The notes: generated from the letters alone by a model not told the origin. Shown: positions 16,731 to 25,500, counted from the first letter of the stretch. The stretch: DNA of 64,000 nucleotides from Mycetocola lacteus (GCF_003667575.1 NZ_RCUY01000015.1:226885-290884); one strand, 5' to 3'. Program-made: numbers and translations.

Positions 16731-18497
16731 ATGCCGGTCGAGATTCCCCGTCCCGCCACCGAGTTTTCGGTGGGGCAGGCCGAGGCTGTTCCCGCCACAT
16801 CCCAGGTCATCATCAATCACATCGGATACGACCCCGGGTCCCCGTCCGCCGCGGTCCTCGGGCTGCCGGATGGGCTGCCGCCGCGCTCGGTCACCATCCG
16901 CGAGGTTCTGGCCGATGCGTCCCTCGGCGAGCCGCGAGACCTCTCCGTGGGCCCGGTCGAGCGGGTCGCCCGCTGGCACATCGGCCCGTTTGCCCGGGTG
17001 CCGCTGCCCGTGCTGGCCACCGGCACCTATGTGATCGAGTGCGTCGATGCCTCGGGCGCCCTGGTGTCTTCGCCGGCGTTTGTGGTGGAGCCGGACCTGC
17101 TGCAGCGCTCGGTGCTGCCGGATCTGCTGTCCTATTTCCGGGCGCAGCGTTCAAGCGGGGAGATCGACCGCAAGGACGCCGCCGCTCAGCTCTACGGTGA
17201 TGATTCGGGATTCACCGTCGATGCTCGCGGTGCCTGGCTGGATGCCAGCGGCGACTTCAGCAAGTTCATGAGCCACCTCACCTACACCCGGATGATGAGC
17301 CCGCAGCAGATTCCGCTGTGCGCCTGGGCGTTCTTCGCCGCACGGGACGAGATTGTGCGCCGGCACCCCGAGGTGGCCGAAATGTTCACCGCACACCTGC
17401 GTGATGAGGGCCTGTTCGGTGCCGATTTCCTGGTGCGATTCCGCTCCCCCGAAGGCTACTTCTATACCGGGATCTTTGATGCGCTGACCAAGGATCTGAA
17501 CGAGCGGGTCATCAATGCCCCGCTGCCCGAGTCCGTGCGCACCGACCGCTATCAGGCGGCATATCGGCACGGCGGCGGGCTGGCAATTGCCGCGCTCGCC
17601 CGCGCCTCCACGCAGGATGTGGCCGGGGAATTCGATTCCGCGACCTATCTGCGGGCGGCCACCGAGGGGTTCTGGCACCTCGAGGCGCACAACACCGAGT
17701 ACCTGTTTGACGGGATCGAATCGGTCCTGGATGACTACTGCGCACTGCTCGCCGCAGCCGAGCTGGTGGCGGCCGGAGTGCCCTCGGCCGAGCCCGCGGC
17801 TCGTGCCCGGGCGGCGTCGCTGATCGGTCGCTATGTCACCACCGACGGGGGTTACCTGGTGGGCGACTTCGAGGGGCGTCCCTTCTTCAGCGCCGCCGAG
17901 GCCGGGCTTCCGGTGATCGCGCTGCTGCGCTTTGCCGAGGCACTGCCCGAGGGCCCGGATGCCGAGGCTGCGCGCTCGTGTGCGGCGCGGATCCTGCTGG
18001 ATCTGATGGCCCGCGCCGACGCGGTCCCCAACCCCTTCGGCTATCCGCGGCACCGCGTGCAGGCGGTCGGCGGCGAGGCGCGCGAGTCCTTCTTCTTCCC
18101 ACACGAAAACGAGACCGGCTACTGGTGGCAGGGCGAAAACGCCAGCGTCGCCTCGCTCTCCACCGCCGCCAGCCTGGCCCTGAGCGCGGGCATCATCCCG
18201 GCCGAACACACGGAGCGCGTCGCCCGTTTCGCCGCCGATCAGATCGCCTGGGTCCTCGGCCGCAACCCGTTCGACGCCTGCATGGTCACCGGCCGCGGCC
18301 GCAACAACCCCTTCTACCGGGTGGAGTGGCCCAACCTGCTGGGCGGCGTGGTCAACGGCATCACCGGCGGCATCGACGACGAGGAAGACCTCGCCCTGCT
18401 CCCCGGCAACGCCGAGGAGGGCCGTACCTGGCGCTGGGGCGAACAGTGGATCCCACACGCGGGCTGGCTGACCCTGGCCCTCGCGGCCGCGCGGTAG
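16731..18497 (+). CDS. Family 9 glycoside hydrolase, likely cytoplasmic exo-glucosaminidase type
   Basis: A 588-residue protein without signal peptide. Residues about 24-122 form an Ig-like N-terminal (CelD_N-type) domain; the rest is the (alpha/alpha)6 catalytic domain. GAWLDASGDFSKF supplies the two family aspartates as D171 and D175, and WRWGEQWIPHAGW supplies the acid E571. VLGRNPFDACMVTGRGRNNP is the GH9 C-terminal landmark. The spacing DASGD instead of the cellulase DAGD, together with MSPQQIP, resembles what I recall of Vibrio/Photobacterium GH9 exo-beta-glucosaminidases. Cytoplasmic location and the upstream importer suit cleavage of imported oligosaccharides. The substrate is inferred. 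Confidence 0.82.
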   Translation: MPVEIPRPATEFSVGQAEAVPATSQVIINHIGYDPGSPSAAVLGLPDGLPPRSVTIREVLADASLGEPRDLSVGPVERVARWHIGPFARVPLPVLATGTYVIECVDASGALVSSPAFVVEPDLLQRSVLPDLLSYFRAQRSSGEIDRKDAAAQLYGDDSGFTVDARGAWLDASGDFSKFMSHLTYTRMMSPQQIPLCAWAFFAARDEIVRRHPEVAEMFTAHLRDEGLFGADFLVRFRSPEGYFYTGIFDALTKDLNERVINAPLPESVRTDRYQAAYRHGGGLAIAALARASTQDVAGEFDSATYLRAATEGFWHLEAHNTEYLFDGIESVLDDYCALLAAAELVAAGVPSAEPAARARAASLIGRYVTTDGGYLVGDFEGRPFFSAAEAGLPVIALLRFAEALPEGPDAEAARSCAARILLDLMARADAVPNPFGYPRHRVQAVGGEARESFFFPHENETGYWWQGENASVASLSTAASLALSAGIIPAEHTERVARFAADQIAWVLGRNPFDACMVTGRGRNNPFYRVEWPNLLGGVVNGITGGIDDEEDLALLPGNAEEGRTWRWGEQWIPHAGWLTLALAAAR

Positions 18498-18504
18498 CGA
18501 GCCG

Positions 18505-18550
18505 AACGGCTGTGGCCGCGAGCATACCGCTCGCGGCCACAGCCGTTTTC
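18505..18550 (+). terminator. Terminator of the importer 2-GH9 operon
   Basis: An 18-bp perfect stem (18505-18522 with 18530-18547) with a 7-nt loop and a short TTTTC tail. Confidence 0.9.
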
Positions 18551-18694
18551 TGTACGCGCGTCTGTTTCACTGCGCAATCCATCTCTCTGCGCCCTCCCAC
18601 AAACTCGGGGGTCGAATTCTCTTATAATCATCGCCCCGGTCCTATACCGTGAGGGGAAGAGCACAGCCGGCTCGGGCACAGAGGGGAGACGTCG

Positions 18695-19855
18695 ATGACC
18701 GTTCGCATCCCCGTCGCGCCCGAGATCTTGACCTGGGCCTTGGAACGCGCCGGCCTCAGCGCACACACGGCCCACGATCGTTTCCCCAAGATCCAGGAGT
18801 GGATCGACGGAAAGACACTGCCCACGTATAAGCAGATTGAGCATTTTGCTCAGTCCACACACGTGCCGCTCGGGTATCTGTTTCTTGAAGAACCACCGGT
18901 TGAGCCGGTGCCCCTGCCGGATTTCCGGACGCGTGGAAATACACAGCTGTCCTCATTTTCCGCCGAGCTGCGCGAGACGATCTACGACTGCGAGATCAAA
19001 CAGGAATGGTATCGAGCCTATGCCATTCGCTCCGGCGCGGAGCCCCTGGGTTTTGTTGGTTCCGTGAGCCATACAGCGGGTCCTCGGACCGTCGCTGCCC
19101 AGATTCGGTTGGCAATCGGGCTGGACGCGCAAAAGCGGCGCTCCTTCGGCAACTCCGAGGAGATGCTGCGCGGACTCATCGACATGATCGAGGCCATCGG
19201 GGTACTGGTCCCAATCAGCAGCGTGGTGAAGGGGAACAATAACCGCCCGCTCGACCCGGACGAGTTTGGCGGCTTTGCGATGTCCGATAGCTTCGCACCC
19301 CTGATTTTTGTTAACGCCGCGGACACTCGGGCCGCGCAGATTTTTACCATCATTCATGAGCTCGCCCACATCTGGGCCGGCGAAAGCGCGCTCTCCGATC
19401 CACTAAAGGCTCAGCGATCCACCAACCGCAATGAGCTGTGGTGCAACCAGGTGGCCGGCGAGGTCCTCGTTCCCGAGGCCGAACTCAGGGATGCTTTCCA
19501 CGGCGATCATTCTCGGGAAGCTTTAGATCGCATCGCTCGCATTTTCAGGGTCAGCACCCTCGTCCTGATCAAACGTCTCCACGAAACCGGGGCACTCGAC
19601 TGGGAGGAGTATCGCGAGATCTATGCGGCCGAGGAGTCCCGGGTCATCGAATTCGCGCTACGAGCGCGCGAGAAAAGATCGTCCGGAGGTTCGTTTTACC
19701 TCACCCACCCCATCCGCCTGAGTCGCCGCTTTGCGACGGCCGTGGCGCGGGACACCCTGCAGGGCGGGACCCTCTACGGGGATGCGTATCGACTACTGGG
19801 CACATCAAAGGCCGCAACATTTGACGAATTGGCCACGCGGCTCGGGGTCAGCTAG
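18695..19855 (+). CDS. ImmA/IrrE-family zinc peptidase with XRE-like N-terminus
   Basis: A 386-residue protein. Residues about 8-65 resemble a degenerate XRE helix-turn-helix (LERAGLSAHTAHDRFPKIQEWIDGKTLPTYKQIEHFAQSTHVPLGYLF). The metallopeptidase part carries HELAH (H221, E222, H225), followed by ELWCNQVAGEVLVP, the usual third-ligand region. A C-terminal region of about 100 residues follows. ImmA-type peptidases cleave repressors; in TA-like loci this architecture is paired with a PIN toxin. Its stop TAG abuts the ATG of the PIN gene with no gap, so the pair is co-translated. The pair sits between two GH9 paralogues and looks inserted. Confidence 0.85.
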   Translation: MTVRIPVAPEILTWALERAGLSAHTAHDRFPKIQEWIDGKTLPTYKQIEHFAQSTHVPLGYLFLEEPPVEPVPLPDFRTRGNTQLSSFSAELRETIYDCEIKQEWYRAYAIRSGAEPLGFVGSVSHTAGPRTVAAQIRLAIGLDAQKRRSFGNSEEMLRGLIDMIEAIGVLVPISSVVKGNNNRPLDPDEFGGFAMSDSFAPLIFVNAADTRAAQIFTIIHELAHIWAGESALSDPLKAQRSTNRNELWCNQVAGEVLVPEAELRDAFHGDHSREALDRIARIFRVSTLVLIKRLHETGALDWEEYREIYAAEESRVIEFALRAREKRSSGGSFYLTHPIRLSRRFATAVARDTLQGGTLYGDAYRLLGTSKAATFDELATRLGVS

Positions 19856-20338
19856 ATGTATCTCCTCGACACCAACGTTTTTATCGAAGCGAAGAATCGC
19901 TACTACGCGTTCGACCTGGCGCCGGGCTTTTGGGACTGGCTGGCGGAAGCAGAAGAGTCCAATCTGATTCTGAGCACCGAAGGTGTGAAGTCCGAGCTCA
20001 TTCGAGGCGAGGACGAGTTGGCAACGTGGGCTCGGAATTCCTCGACGCTGTTTCGGCCGATCGATGCGCCCACCATCACCACGATGCGCGAGCTATCCAC
20101 CTGGGCCCGCTTGGGGAATTACAGCGAGGCCGCAGTCGCCGAGTTTCTCAGCATCGCCGACTACACGCTGGTTGCCTATGCCGCCGCCCACGGGCTGGTC
20201 CTCGTTACCCATGAGCAGCCCGCCCCCGCCGCGACCAGGAGGATCCCTATCCCCAGTGCCTGCGCCGCCCTGGACGTGGAGTACTGCACAACATTCACCA
20301 TGCTTCGAGCCCACGGCGTCCAGCTCGGGTTGAACTGA
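19856..20338 (+). CDS. DUF4411 PIN-like nuclease, probable toxin partner
   Basis: A 160-residue protein with PIN-domain acidic residues: D5 in MYLLDTNVFIEAKNRYY, E47 in STEGVKSEL, D102 in SIADYTLVAYA, and a closing LVTHE at about 116-120. YYAFDLAPGFWDWL near the N-terminus is characteristic of the DUF4411 branch. PIN toxins cut RNA with a bound metal ion. It starts directly after the ImmA/IrrE gene stop, so the two probably form one toxin-antitoxin-like or defence module. Which protein restrains the nuclease is not shown by the sequence. Confidence 0.85.
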   Translation: MYLLDTNVFIEAKNRYYAFDLAPGFWDWLAEAEESNLILSTEGVKSELIRGEDELATWARNSSTLFRPIDAPTITTMRELSTWARLGNYSEAAVAEFLSIADYTLVAYAAAHGLVLVTHEQPAPAATRRIPIPSACAALDVEYCTTFTMLRAHGVQLGLN

Positions 20339-20384
20339 GCGGCACAGCTCAACACCTCGGGAGGTACTTCCTCCGTCCAGCGCC

Positions 20385-22241
20385 CTAGTCCGCCGCCGCG
20401 GTGGGCAGAGTGGACAGGGCCAGCAGGTACCAGGCCGAGTGGGGGATCCACTGTTCGGTCCAGCGCCAGGAGTCGTGGCCCGCGGCGGTGCCGGTGCGGA
20501 AGTCGATGCCGTTTTCGTCGTCCAGGCCGCTGGTGATGCCGTTGACGATGCCGCCTGGGAGGTTCGGGAAATCCGGGGTGTACTCGGCGTTATTGCGGCC
20601 GCGGCCCTGCAGCATGCACACGTCGAACGGGTTGCGGCCCACCATCCAGTGCACCTGATCCACCGCGAACCGGTGCAGTCGCTCACGCAGGCTCTCGGGC
20701 GCTCCGGGGAGCTCCGCGACCCGCGCCGCCGCGTGACTCAGCGACCCCAGCGCCGCGTTCTCGCCCTGCCACCAGTAGCCGGTGTCATTCTCGTGCGGGA
20801 AGAAAAAGGCATCACGCGCCTCCCCACCGCGCGGCTGCACCCGCTGGCGCGGATACCCGAACGGGTTGGGGACCGCGTCGGTGCGCGCGATCAGGTCGGA
20901 CATCGTGGTCACCGCGAGGGCACGGGCGCGTTCGGCGATTTCGTCCTCCTCGAAGACCTCGGCCGCACGCAGCAGCGCGATCGGGAGGAGGCCGGGCTCA
21001 ACCGGGCTGAAGTGCGGACGCCCGTCCTCCCAGGCCTCAAACCAGCCCGGCGAGCCCGCCCGATAGCAGCCCTCGATGTTCGCGAGCCGCTTCCCCGCGG
21101 CCTCCGCATATTCGGGTCGCGGATCCGCCGCGTGCAGCTCGGTCGCCGCAAGCAGCGCGCAGTAGTCGTCCACTATGGACTCCGAACTCGGCGTCAGCTC
21201 CCTCGAGGCGAGGTCCAGGCCAAACAGATACTCATCGTTGTGGGCTTCTAGGTCCAGGAACGCCGTGCGCGCCGCCGACAGGTACGCTACCTGGTCAAAC
21301 TCGCCGTGCTCGGTCTCCCGGGATGCCCGAGCCAACGCCGCAATCGCCAAGCCTCCGCCACCCCGGTACGAGGCGATATACCGGTCGGTGCGCACACACT
21401 CGGGCAGCGGGGCGTTGATGATCCGCTCGGGCAGGCTCTTGGTTAGCCCGTCAAAGATGCCCGAGTAGAAGCGGCCCCGGGGATCGCGGAATCGGATCAG
21501 AAAATCGGCCCCGAACAGCGCCTCATCGCGCAGCCGCGCCCCAAGTACACGAGAGAACCGCGGGTGGAACCGGGTCAGACCATCGCGTGCCTCCAGGAAC
21601 GCCCAGGCACACAGCGGAATCTGCTGCGGGCTCATCGTGGGTGAGTAGGTGAGGTGGGAGAGGAACTTGCTGGTGTCGCCCGAGGCATCAAGCCAGCCAC
21701 CGCGGGCATCCACCGTGGGGGCATCCGGTTCCGCGCCCCAGAGCGCGGCGGCCGCGTCCTTGCGCTCGATTTCGCCGCTTGAGCGCACGGCCTTGAACGC
21801 AAACAGCACGTCGGACATACCCTGCGCGTGGGTGCGCTCGATCCCAATCTCAAACGGTTCGGAGCGCTGGGTCCCACCCCCGCTAGTGGCCTCGATGAGG
21901 TACGTACCGGGAACATCCGCCTCGGAGAAATCAACGGCCGCATAGGCGCCACCCGCCCAGTGGTCTACCTCGGTCGCCGGGGTCACGCGCGCCTCGATGA
22001 TCCCGCCCGTGGCCGCGGCGTCCACCGTGACGATAGCGGCATCAACGCCGGCATCTGCGTCAATGGCGCTCGCGACGACCTGGGCACTAGCGGCGACTCT
22101 GGCGTCAGAATAGTCGGCCACGACATCGGCGTCGACTCTCACCAGCCGGACGTGCGGCCGTTCCCCGACGGCAAGCTCGCCAATCACCGCGCGCTTGAAC
22201 GCGCCGATGTCATATCCCAGGTGGGAGGTGTGGATGCGCAC
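20385..22241 (-). CDS. Second family 9 glycoside hydrolase (GH9 paralogue)
   Basis: A 618-residue paralogue of the 16.7-18.5 kb enzyme, also without a signal peptide. The N-terminal Ig-like domain (residues about 1-135) is followed by the catalytic domain with GGWLDASGDTSKFLSHLTYSPTMSPQQIP (D185, D189), MVGRNPFDVCMLQGRGRNN and WRWTEQWIPHSAW (acid E596). GTG start at 22241 with GGAAGGG just upstream. It is divergent from the GntR/UTRA gene, and the shared 167-bp region carries the 10-bp-spaced operator pattern, so that regulator probably controls it. A glucosaminide substrate is inferred from family and neighbours. Confidence 0.82.
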   Translation of the reverse strand: MRIHTSHLGYDIGAFKRAVIGELAVGERPHVRLVRVDADVVADYSDARVAASAQVVASAIDADAGVDAAIVTVDAAATGGIIEARVTPATEVDHWAGGAYAAVDFSEADVPGTYLIEATSGGGTQRSEPFEIGIERTHAQGMSDVLFAFKAVRSSGEIERKDAAAALWGAEPDAPTVDARGGWLDASGDTSKFLSHLTYSPTMSPQQIPLCAWAFLEARDGLTRFHPRFSRVLGARLRDEALFGADFLIRFRDPRGRFYSGIFDGLTKSLPERIINAPLPECVRTDRYIASYRGGGGLAIAALARASRETEHGEFDQVAYLSAARTAFLDLEAHNDEYLFGLDLASRELTPSSESIVDDYCALLAATELHAADPRPEYAEAAGKRLANIEGCYRAGSPGWFEAWEDGRPHFSPVEPGLLPIALLRAAEVFEEDEIAERARALAVTTMSDLIARTDAVPNPFGYPRQRVQPRGGEARDAFFFPHENDTGYWWQGENAALGSLSHAAARVAELPGAPESLRERLHRFAVDQVHWMVGRNPFDVCMLQGRGRNNAEYTPDFPNLPGGIVNGITSGLDDENGIDFRTGTAAGHDSWRWTEQWIPHSAWYLLALSTLPTAAAD

Positions 22242-22287
22242 GGTTAGCCCTTCCGCGCCACGGCCTCGTCACCGTTCACGCATAAGT

Positions 22288-22314
22288 GGTATTTATTGGT
22301 ATCTATCTTGTACC
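22288..22314. promoter_or_regulatory. Operator array between GH9 and GntR genes
   Basis: GGTAT at 22288-22292 and again at 22298-22302 (exactly 10 bp apart), followed by the opposed GTACC at 22310-22314. ATTGGTAT matches the half-site known for B. subtilis NagR (YvoA), a GntR/HutC-type regulator of amino-sugar use. Confidence 0.6.
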
Positions 22315-22338
22315 ATAATGGAAGAACCGCGGTGATAT
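22309..22338 (+). promoter_or_regulatory. Candidate promoter of the GntR/UTRA gene
   Basis: TTGTAC (22309-22314) and TGATAT (22333-22338) with an 18-bp spacer. The -35 box is inside the operator array, so binding would block it. Confidence 0.45.
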
Positions 22339-22408
22339 TTTCTTCGAGCCCAGTCGTGTACCGTACGGCGTGGGGGCGAGCCCGCCCCGGCGCGTGAAAG
22401 GAACAGCA

Positions 22409-23170
22409 ATGGCGAACCCCGGTGAATTCGAGCCGCCGATCCGCGTGGACTATCCGGATCCGCTGTGGATCCAGGCCGTGCGACTGATCCGCGATCAGAT
22501 CAACTCCGGCAGCCTCGCCGAAGGCATGCGACTTCCTCCAGAGCGCGAACTGTGCCAGCAGCTCGGCATCAGCCGCGTGACCCTGCGCAAGGCCCTCACC
22601 CAGCTCGTGGAGGACGGTGTGCTCGCACCCTCGCACGGACGCGGCTGGTATGTGGGCACCGCGAATCAGGACCGCGACTGGTCCAACGACCTGGAATCCT
22701 TCTCGGAAACCGCGAAGCGGATGGGCCTGGAACCCTCCTCCGAAGTGGTCACCGTTGAGGAGCGTCCGGCCTCCCTCGACGAGGCCGAGTCCCTCGGTGT
22801 CGCCCCCGGCACCCCGCTGTTCCACCTGGACCGGGTGCGCCTGCTCGCCGATGTCCCGATCGCACGCGATGAGACCCTGGTGCCCGCCGCGCTGATGCCG
22901 GATATCACCGGCGTGGACTTCGAAACGGCCTCACTGTTCTCCATCCTGGCCGATGCCGGGTTGGCTCCCGAACGCGCCGAATCCACGATTCAGGCACGCG
23001 CCGCCGACGCCTCGCTCGCCGAGAGCCTGCGGATGCAGGAGGGCGAGCCGATCCTGGAAATGCACCAGATCGCCTACGCCGCCGATGACCGCAAGGTCTC
23101 CATGTCCCGCATTCGCTACGCGGGCGACCGCTACCGCCTGCGCACGGGCTTTGCCCGCGGCGCACACTAG
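22409..23170 (+). CDS. GntR-family repressor with UTRA ligand domain (HutC/NagR/DasR type)
   Basis: A 253-residue regulator. The winged helix occupies residues about 18-82 (PLWIQAVRLIRDQINSGSLAEGMRLPPERELCQQLGISRVTLRKALTQLVEDGVLAPSHGRGWYV), and the UTRA domain about 100-245, with DRVRLLADVPIARDETLVPAALMPDI. UTRA proteins of this group sense phosphorylated amino sugars such as GlcN-6-P or GlcNAc-6-P. ATG 22409 follows GAAAGGA (22396-22402). Neighbours (GH9, amino-sugar kinase, SIS protein) agree with that sensing role. Probably autoregulated through the 22288-22314 array. Confidence 0.9.
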   Translation: MANPGEFEPPIRVDYPDPLWIQAVRLIRDQINSGSLAEGMRLPPERELCQQLGISRVTLRKALTQLVEDGVLAPSHGRGWYVGTANQDRDWSNDLESFSETAKRMGLEPSSEVVTVEERPASLDEAESLGVAPGTPLFHLDRVRLLADVPIARDETLVPAALMPDITGVDFETASLFSILADAGLAPERAESTIQARAADASLAESLRMQEGEPILEMHQIAYAADDRKVSMSRIRYAGDRYRLRTGFARGAH

Positions 23171-23180
23171 CCAGCCGCTA

Positions 23181-23207
23181 GCCACCAGCCACCGGCCACC
23201 GGCCACA
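23181..23207. repeat. Short tandem repeat after gntR
   Basis: Nearly four copies of the 7-bp unit GCCACCG lie between the gntR stop and its terminator. It is non-coding. Confidence 0.7.
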
Positions 23208-23209
23208 CG

Positions 23210-23249
23210 AGGAAGGGGCCCGACGCAAAAAACGTCGGTCCCCTTTCCT
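23210..23249. terminator. Bidirectional terminator after gntR
   Basis: AGGAAGGGGCCCGACG pairs with CGTCGGTCCCCTTTCC(T) around CAAAAAA with one or two defects. A-rich and T-rich flanks suit both strands. The remaining 170 bp up to the kinase gene shows no other feature. Confidence 0.7.
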
Positions 23250-23421
23250 GTCGCGGGTACGCCGCCCGAACACGGAATATCGTCAGGACGGACGGGCGAC
23301 GTATTGACACGGGGTGCCATCAGGGCACAAGCGGAGCATCGAGGCCGACATCAGGTACCGCGCACGCCCGCACCCCACAGACACCGCGCACGCCCCCACA
23401 TCCACAGCTCCCGAAACCCGC

Positions 23422-24309
23422 TCAGAGCGCGCGGGCCAGCGCCAGCGCCCCGGCCACCGGATCATCCTCCAGTAGATGGAATTCCAGTCCCGGATGCGCG
23501 GTTGCCACACGCTCCCTCACGCCCTCGGCGAGCCTCGGCTGCCCCAGGATAACGCTGCCCGCGGCCACCACGTGCGCGCCGACGGCGCCGCGGCGCACCA
23601 GCTGATCCACGAGGCGGGCGAGGTGCGCGACGGCACCGTCGATCACATCCGCGGCGAGGCCCGAGCCCGCATCCGCAGCCGCAAAGACGGCGGGTGCGTG
23701 CGGGGACCAGTTCGCCATCGTGGGCTCGTCGTTGACCGCGCGAGCCAAGCGTTCGGCGTCGGCCACCCCAAAGCTCGCCAGCAGCGCGCCCAGCAGGCCG
23801 TCGTCGGGAAGGCCGTCATCATGGGCGAGCAGGGCCGCCCGGGTGGCCTCGCGGACGATGCCCGAGCCGCCGGCCTCATCCCCGATCACCCAGCCCCAGC
23901 CGCCCGCACTCACCGCGGTGCCATCGGCGAGCGTGCCCACCCCGATGGCACCGGTACCGGCGATCAGACCGATCCCCGCGTCCACCCCGGCGGCGGGAAT
24001 CAGCAGGGCCGCGTCGTTGACGCAGTGCACGCGGGCGAGGCCACGGGCGCGCAGGGCATGCTCCAGATCCGCGGCCACCTGCGGATTGTCGAGCCCCTGA
24101 GCGCCGACACCGAGCCCCGAAACCTCGGCGGCGGACACCCCGATTCCGCTCAGCACGGCGAGGATCAGCTCGGCCGCGGGATCCGCCGGTTCGGCGTCCC
24201 ACTCCCCCGAGGACACCACCGTGTTGTGCACCAGGACGCCGTGCTCATCCACCGCGCGCAGCGCCGTCTTCGTGCCGCCGATGTCCAGGCCGATGTGCAG
24301 CGTACTCAC
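23422..24309 (-). CDS. BadF/BadG-type amino-sugar kinase (GlcNAc/GlcN kinase)
   Basis: A 295-residue ASKHA-fold kinase. LHIGLDIGGTKTALRAVDEHG (phosphate-1, DIGGTK at 9-14), NDAALLIPAA and GLIAGTGAIGVGTLADGTAVSAGGWGWVIGDEAGG are the ATP-binding and BadF/BadG/BcrA/BcrD landmarks. Family members phosphorylate N-acetylglucosamine or, in Vibrio next to a GH9 enzyme, glucosamine. It overlaps the SIS gene stop by 4 nt on the same strand. With the cytoplasmic GH9 enzymes it would turn released (N-acetyl)glucosamine into its 6-phosphate, which is also the likely signal for the UTRA regulator. Which sugar is used is inference. Confidence 0.87.
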   Translation of the reverse strand: MSTLHIGLDIGGTKTALRAVDEHGVLVHNTVVSSGEWDAEPADPAAELILAVLSGIGVSAAEVSGLGVGAQGLDNPQVAADLEHALRARGLARVHCVNDAALLIPAAGVDAGIGLIAGTGAIGVGTLADGTAVSAGGWGWVIGDEAGGSGIVREATRAALLAHDDGLPDDGLLGALLASFGVADAERLARAVNDEPTMANWSPHAPAVFAAADAGSGLAADVIDGAVAHLARLVDQLVRRGAVGAHVVAAGSVILGQPRLAEGVRERVATAHPGLEFHLLEDDPVAGALALARAL

Positions 24310-25322
24310 GCGCCCACCTGCGAGGGGGCCTTGGTATCGTCGTTTTCGAAGACAAACTCCTCAATCGCGATGCCGCGGTTTTCGGCAACCTCGCGCACCA
24401 GCTGCTGCATCACCAGGGCCTCGATCACGCCGCGCTGGGTGTCGCTGAGGGTGGGGATCACGATCGTGGTGACCAGGGGCAGCGGATCGCTTCCGTCATC
24501 GGTGATCAGGATGACCGGGTGTCCGGCAGCCGAGAGCATCCGCGCCGCCTTGCGCTCACGCGCGGTCCCAAACAGCACGTGGACGCCGGCACCCGCGGAC
24601 TCCATCGCACCGTGCAGGTACTGCCGCGTACTCATCGCGGTGGAGGGGATGCGCGCAACCTCACGGAAGAGTAGCGCACCGGCCTCGGCGGATCCGACCG
24701 AGGTTGCCGAGCCCACGAAGTCGGCGCTGGGGGCGTTCTCAAAGAGCGCCGCAGCGGCGGTGATGGCGGGGGCCAGGTCGCGTTCGGCGGCGGCAAAGCG
24801 GGCGCCCAGGGCGTCCCAGTCGGCGGCGATATCGCCCCCATCCCAAGCCTCGGCCAGCATGCCCAGTGCGCTCACGGTGGCGGTGTAGCCGATCGTAGAG
24901 GCGTAGCTATCGTCGATGTTGCCGAGGTCGATGGTGTCGGTGGCCAGCGCACTCAGCGGCGAGGGGGTCACGTTGACGATGCCAAATCGGCGCTCGGGCA
25001 CCACGCTCTCCAGCGCGGCCAGGGTTTCGGTGCTGCGCCCACTCTGCGAGATCGCAAAGACCGGACTTTCGCCCACCACGATCGGCATCGGGCTCTCGCC
25101 CGGGTCGAGCCGGGCCGCCTCGATACCGCGCTTACGCAGGTGCCAGACGGCGGCGGCCGCGGCGGCGTAGCTGGCGCCGATGCCCATCAGCACGGGACCG
25201 CGTCCCCGCAGGTTTCCGGCCTGGGCGAGACGCTCAAAGTGCGCGCGCAGTCGCGGCACCAGCGCGGTGAGCTCCTGGGCCTGGTCCGCGGTGGCCGCGG
25301 CGAACGTAATGTAACCGTCCAC
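24306..25322 (-). CDS. SIS-domain sugar isomerase/deaminase-like protein
   Basis: A 338-residue protein with two SIS sugar-phosphate-binding domains like the isomerase half of GlmS: GPVLMGIGASYAAAAAAVWHL, VFAISQSGRSTETLAALE, FVGSATSVGSAEAGALLFREVARIPSTAMSTRQYLHGAM. There is no glutaminase domain, so it would isomerise or deaminate an amino-sugar phosphate rather than make one. The GTG start at 25322 has AAGGAG 6 nt upstream. It is the first gene of a two-gene operon with the kinase, and its promoter region carries the triple AGGTAY array. It may replace NagB in this pathway. Confidence 0.85.
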   Translation of the reverse strand: MDGYITFAAATADQAQELTALVPRLRAHFERLAQAGNLRGRGPVLMGIGASYAAAAAAVWHLRKRGIEAARLDPGESPMPIVVGESPVFAISQSGRSTETLAALESVVPERRFGIVNVTPSPLSALATDTIDLGNIDDSYASTIGYTATVSALGMLAEAWDGGDIAADWDALGARFAAAERDLAPAITAAAALFENAPSADFVGSATSVGSAEAGALLFREVARIPSTAMSTRQYLHGAMESAGAGVHVLFGTARERKAARMLSAAGHPVILITDDGSDPLPLVTTIVIPTLSDTQRGVIEALVMQQLVREVAENRGIAIEEFVFENDDTKAPSQVGA

Positions 25323-25401
25323 GGTGCTCCTTTTCTGTGGCGCTTCGCCGCGGGGGCGAAGACTCAAAACGATGACGGAATCCCGCCCTAAGACAATCTA
25401 G

Positions 25402-25434
25402 TACCTAACCATACCTCCTAATACCTCTTGGGTA
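25402..25434. promoter_or_regulatory. Triple 10-bp-phased operator array upstream of the SIS gene
   Basis: TACCT occurs at 25402, 25412 and 25422, exactly one helix turn apart, and GGTAC (25430-25434) faces it. The same layout, inverted, is present at 22288-22314. It covers the expected promoter of the SIS-kinase operon. Confidence 0.6.
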
Positions 25435-25464
25435 CAGGGCGTTCCGCTGCGACCACAAACAAAA

Positions 25465-25500
25465 CGGGGCCGGATGTCGCAAGTGCAACATCCGGCCCCG
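25465..25500 (-). terminator. Terminator of ridA
   Basis: CGGGGCCGGATGT (25465-25477) pairs with ACATCCGGCCCCG (25488-25500). On the minus strand it is followed by TTTTGTTTG. Confidence 0.88.

Noticed and set aside
23181..23207. A CRISPR-like repeat
   Set aside because: It is a 7-bp head-to-tail microsatellite without spacers; no CRISPR array or cas gene is present.
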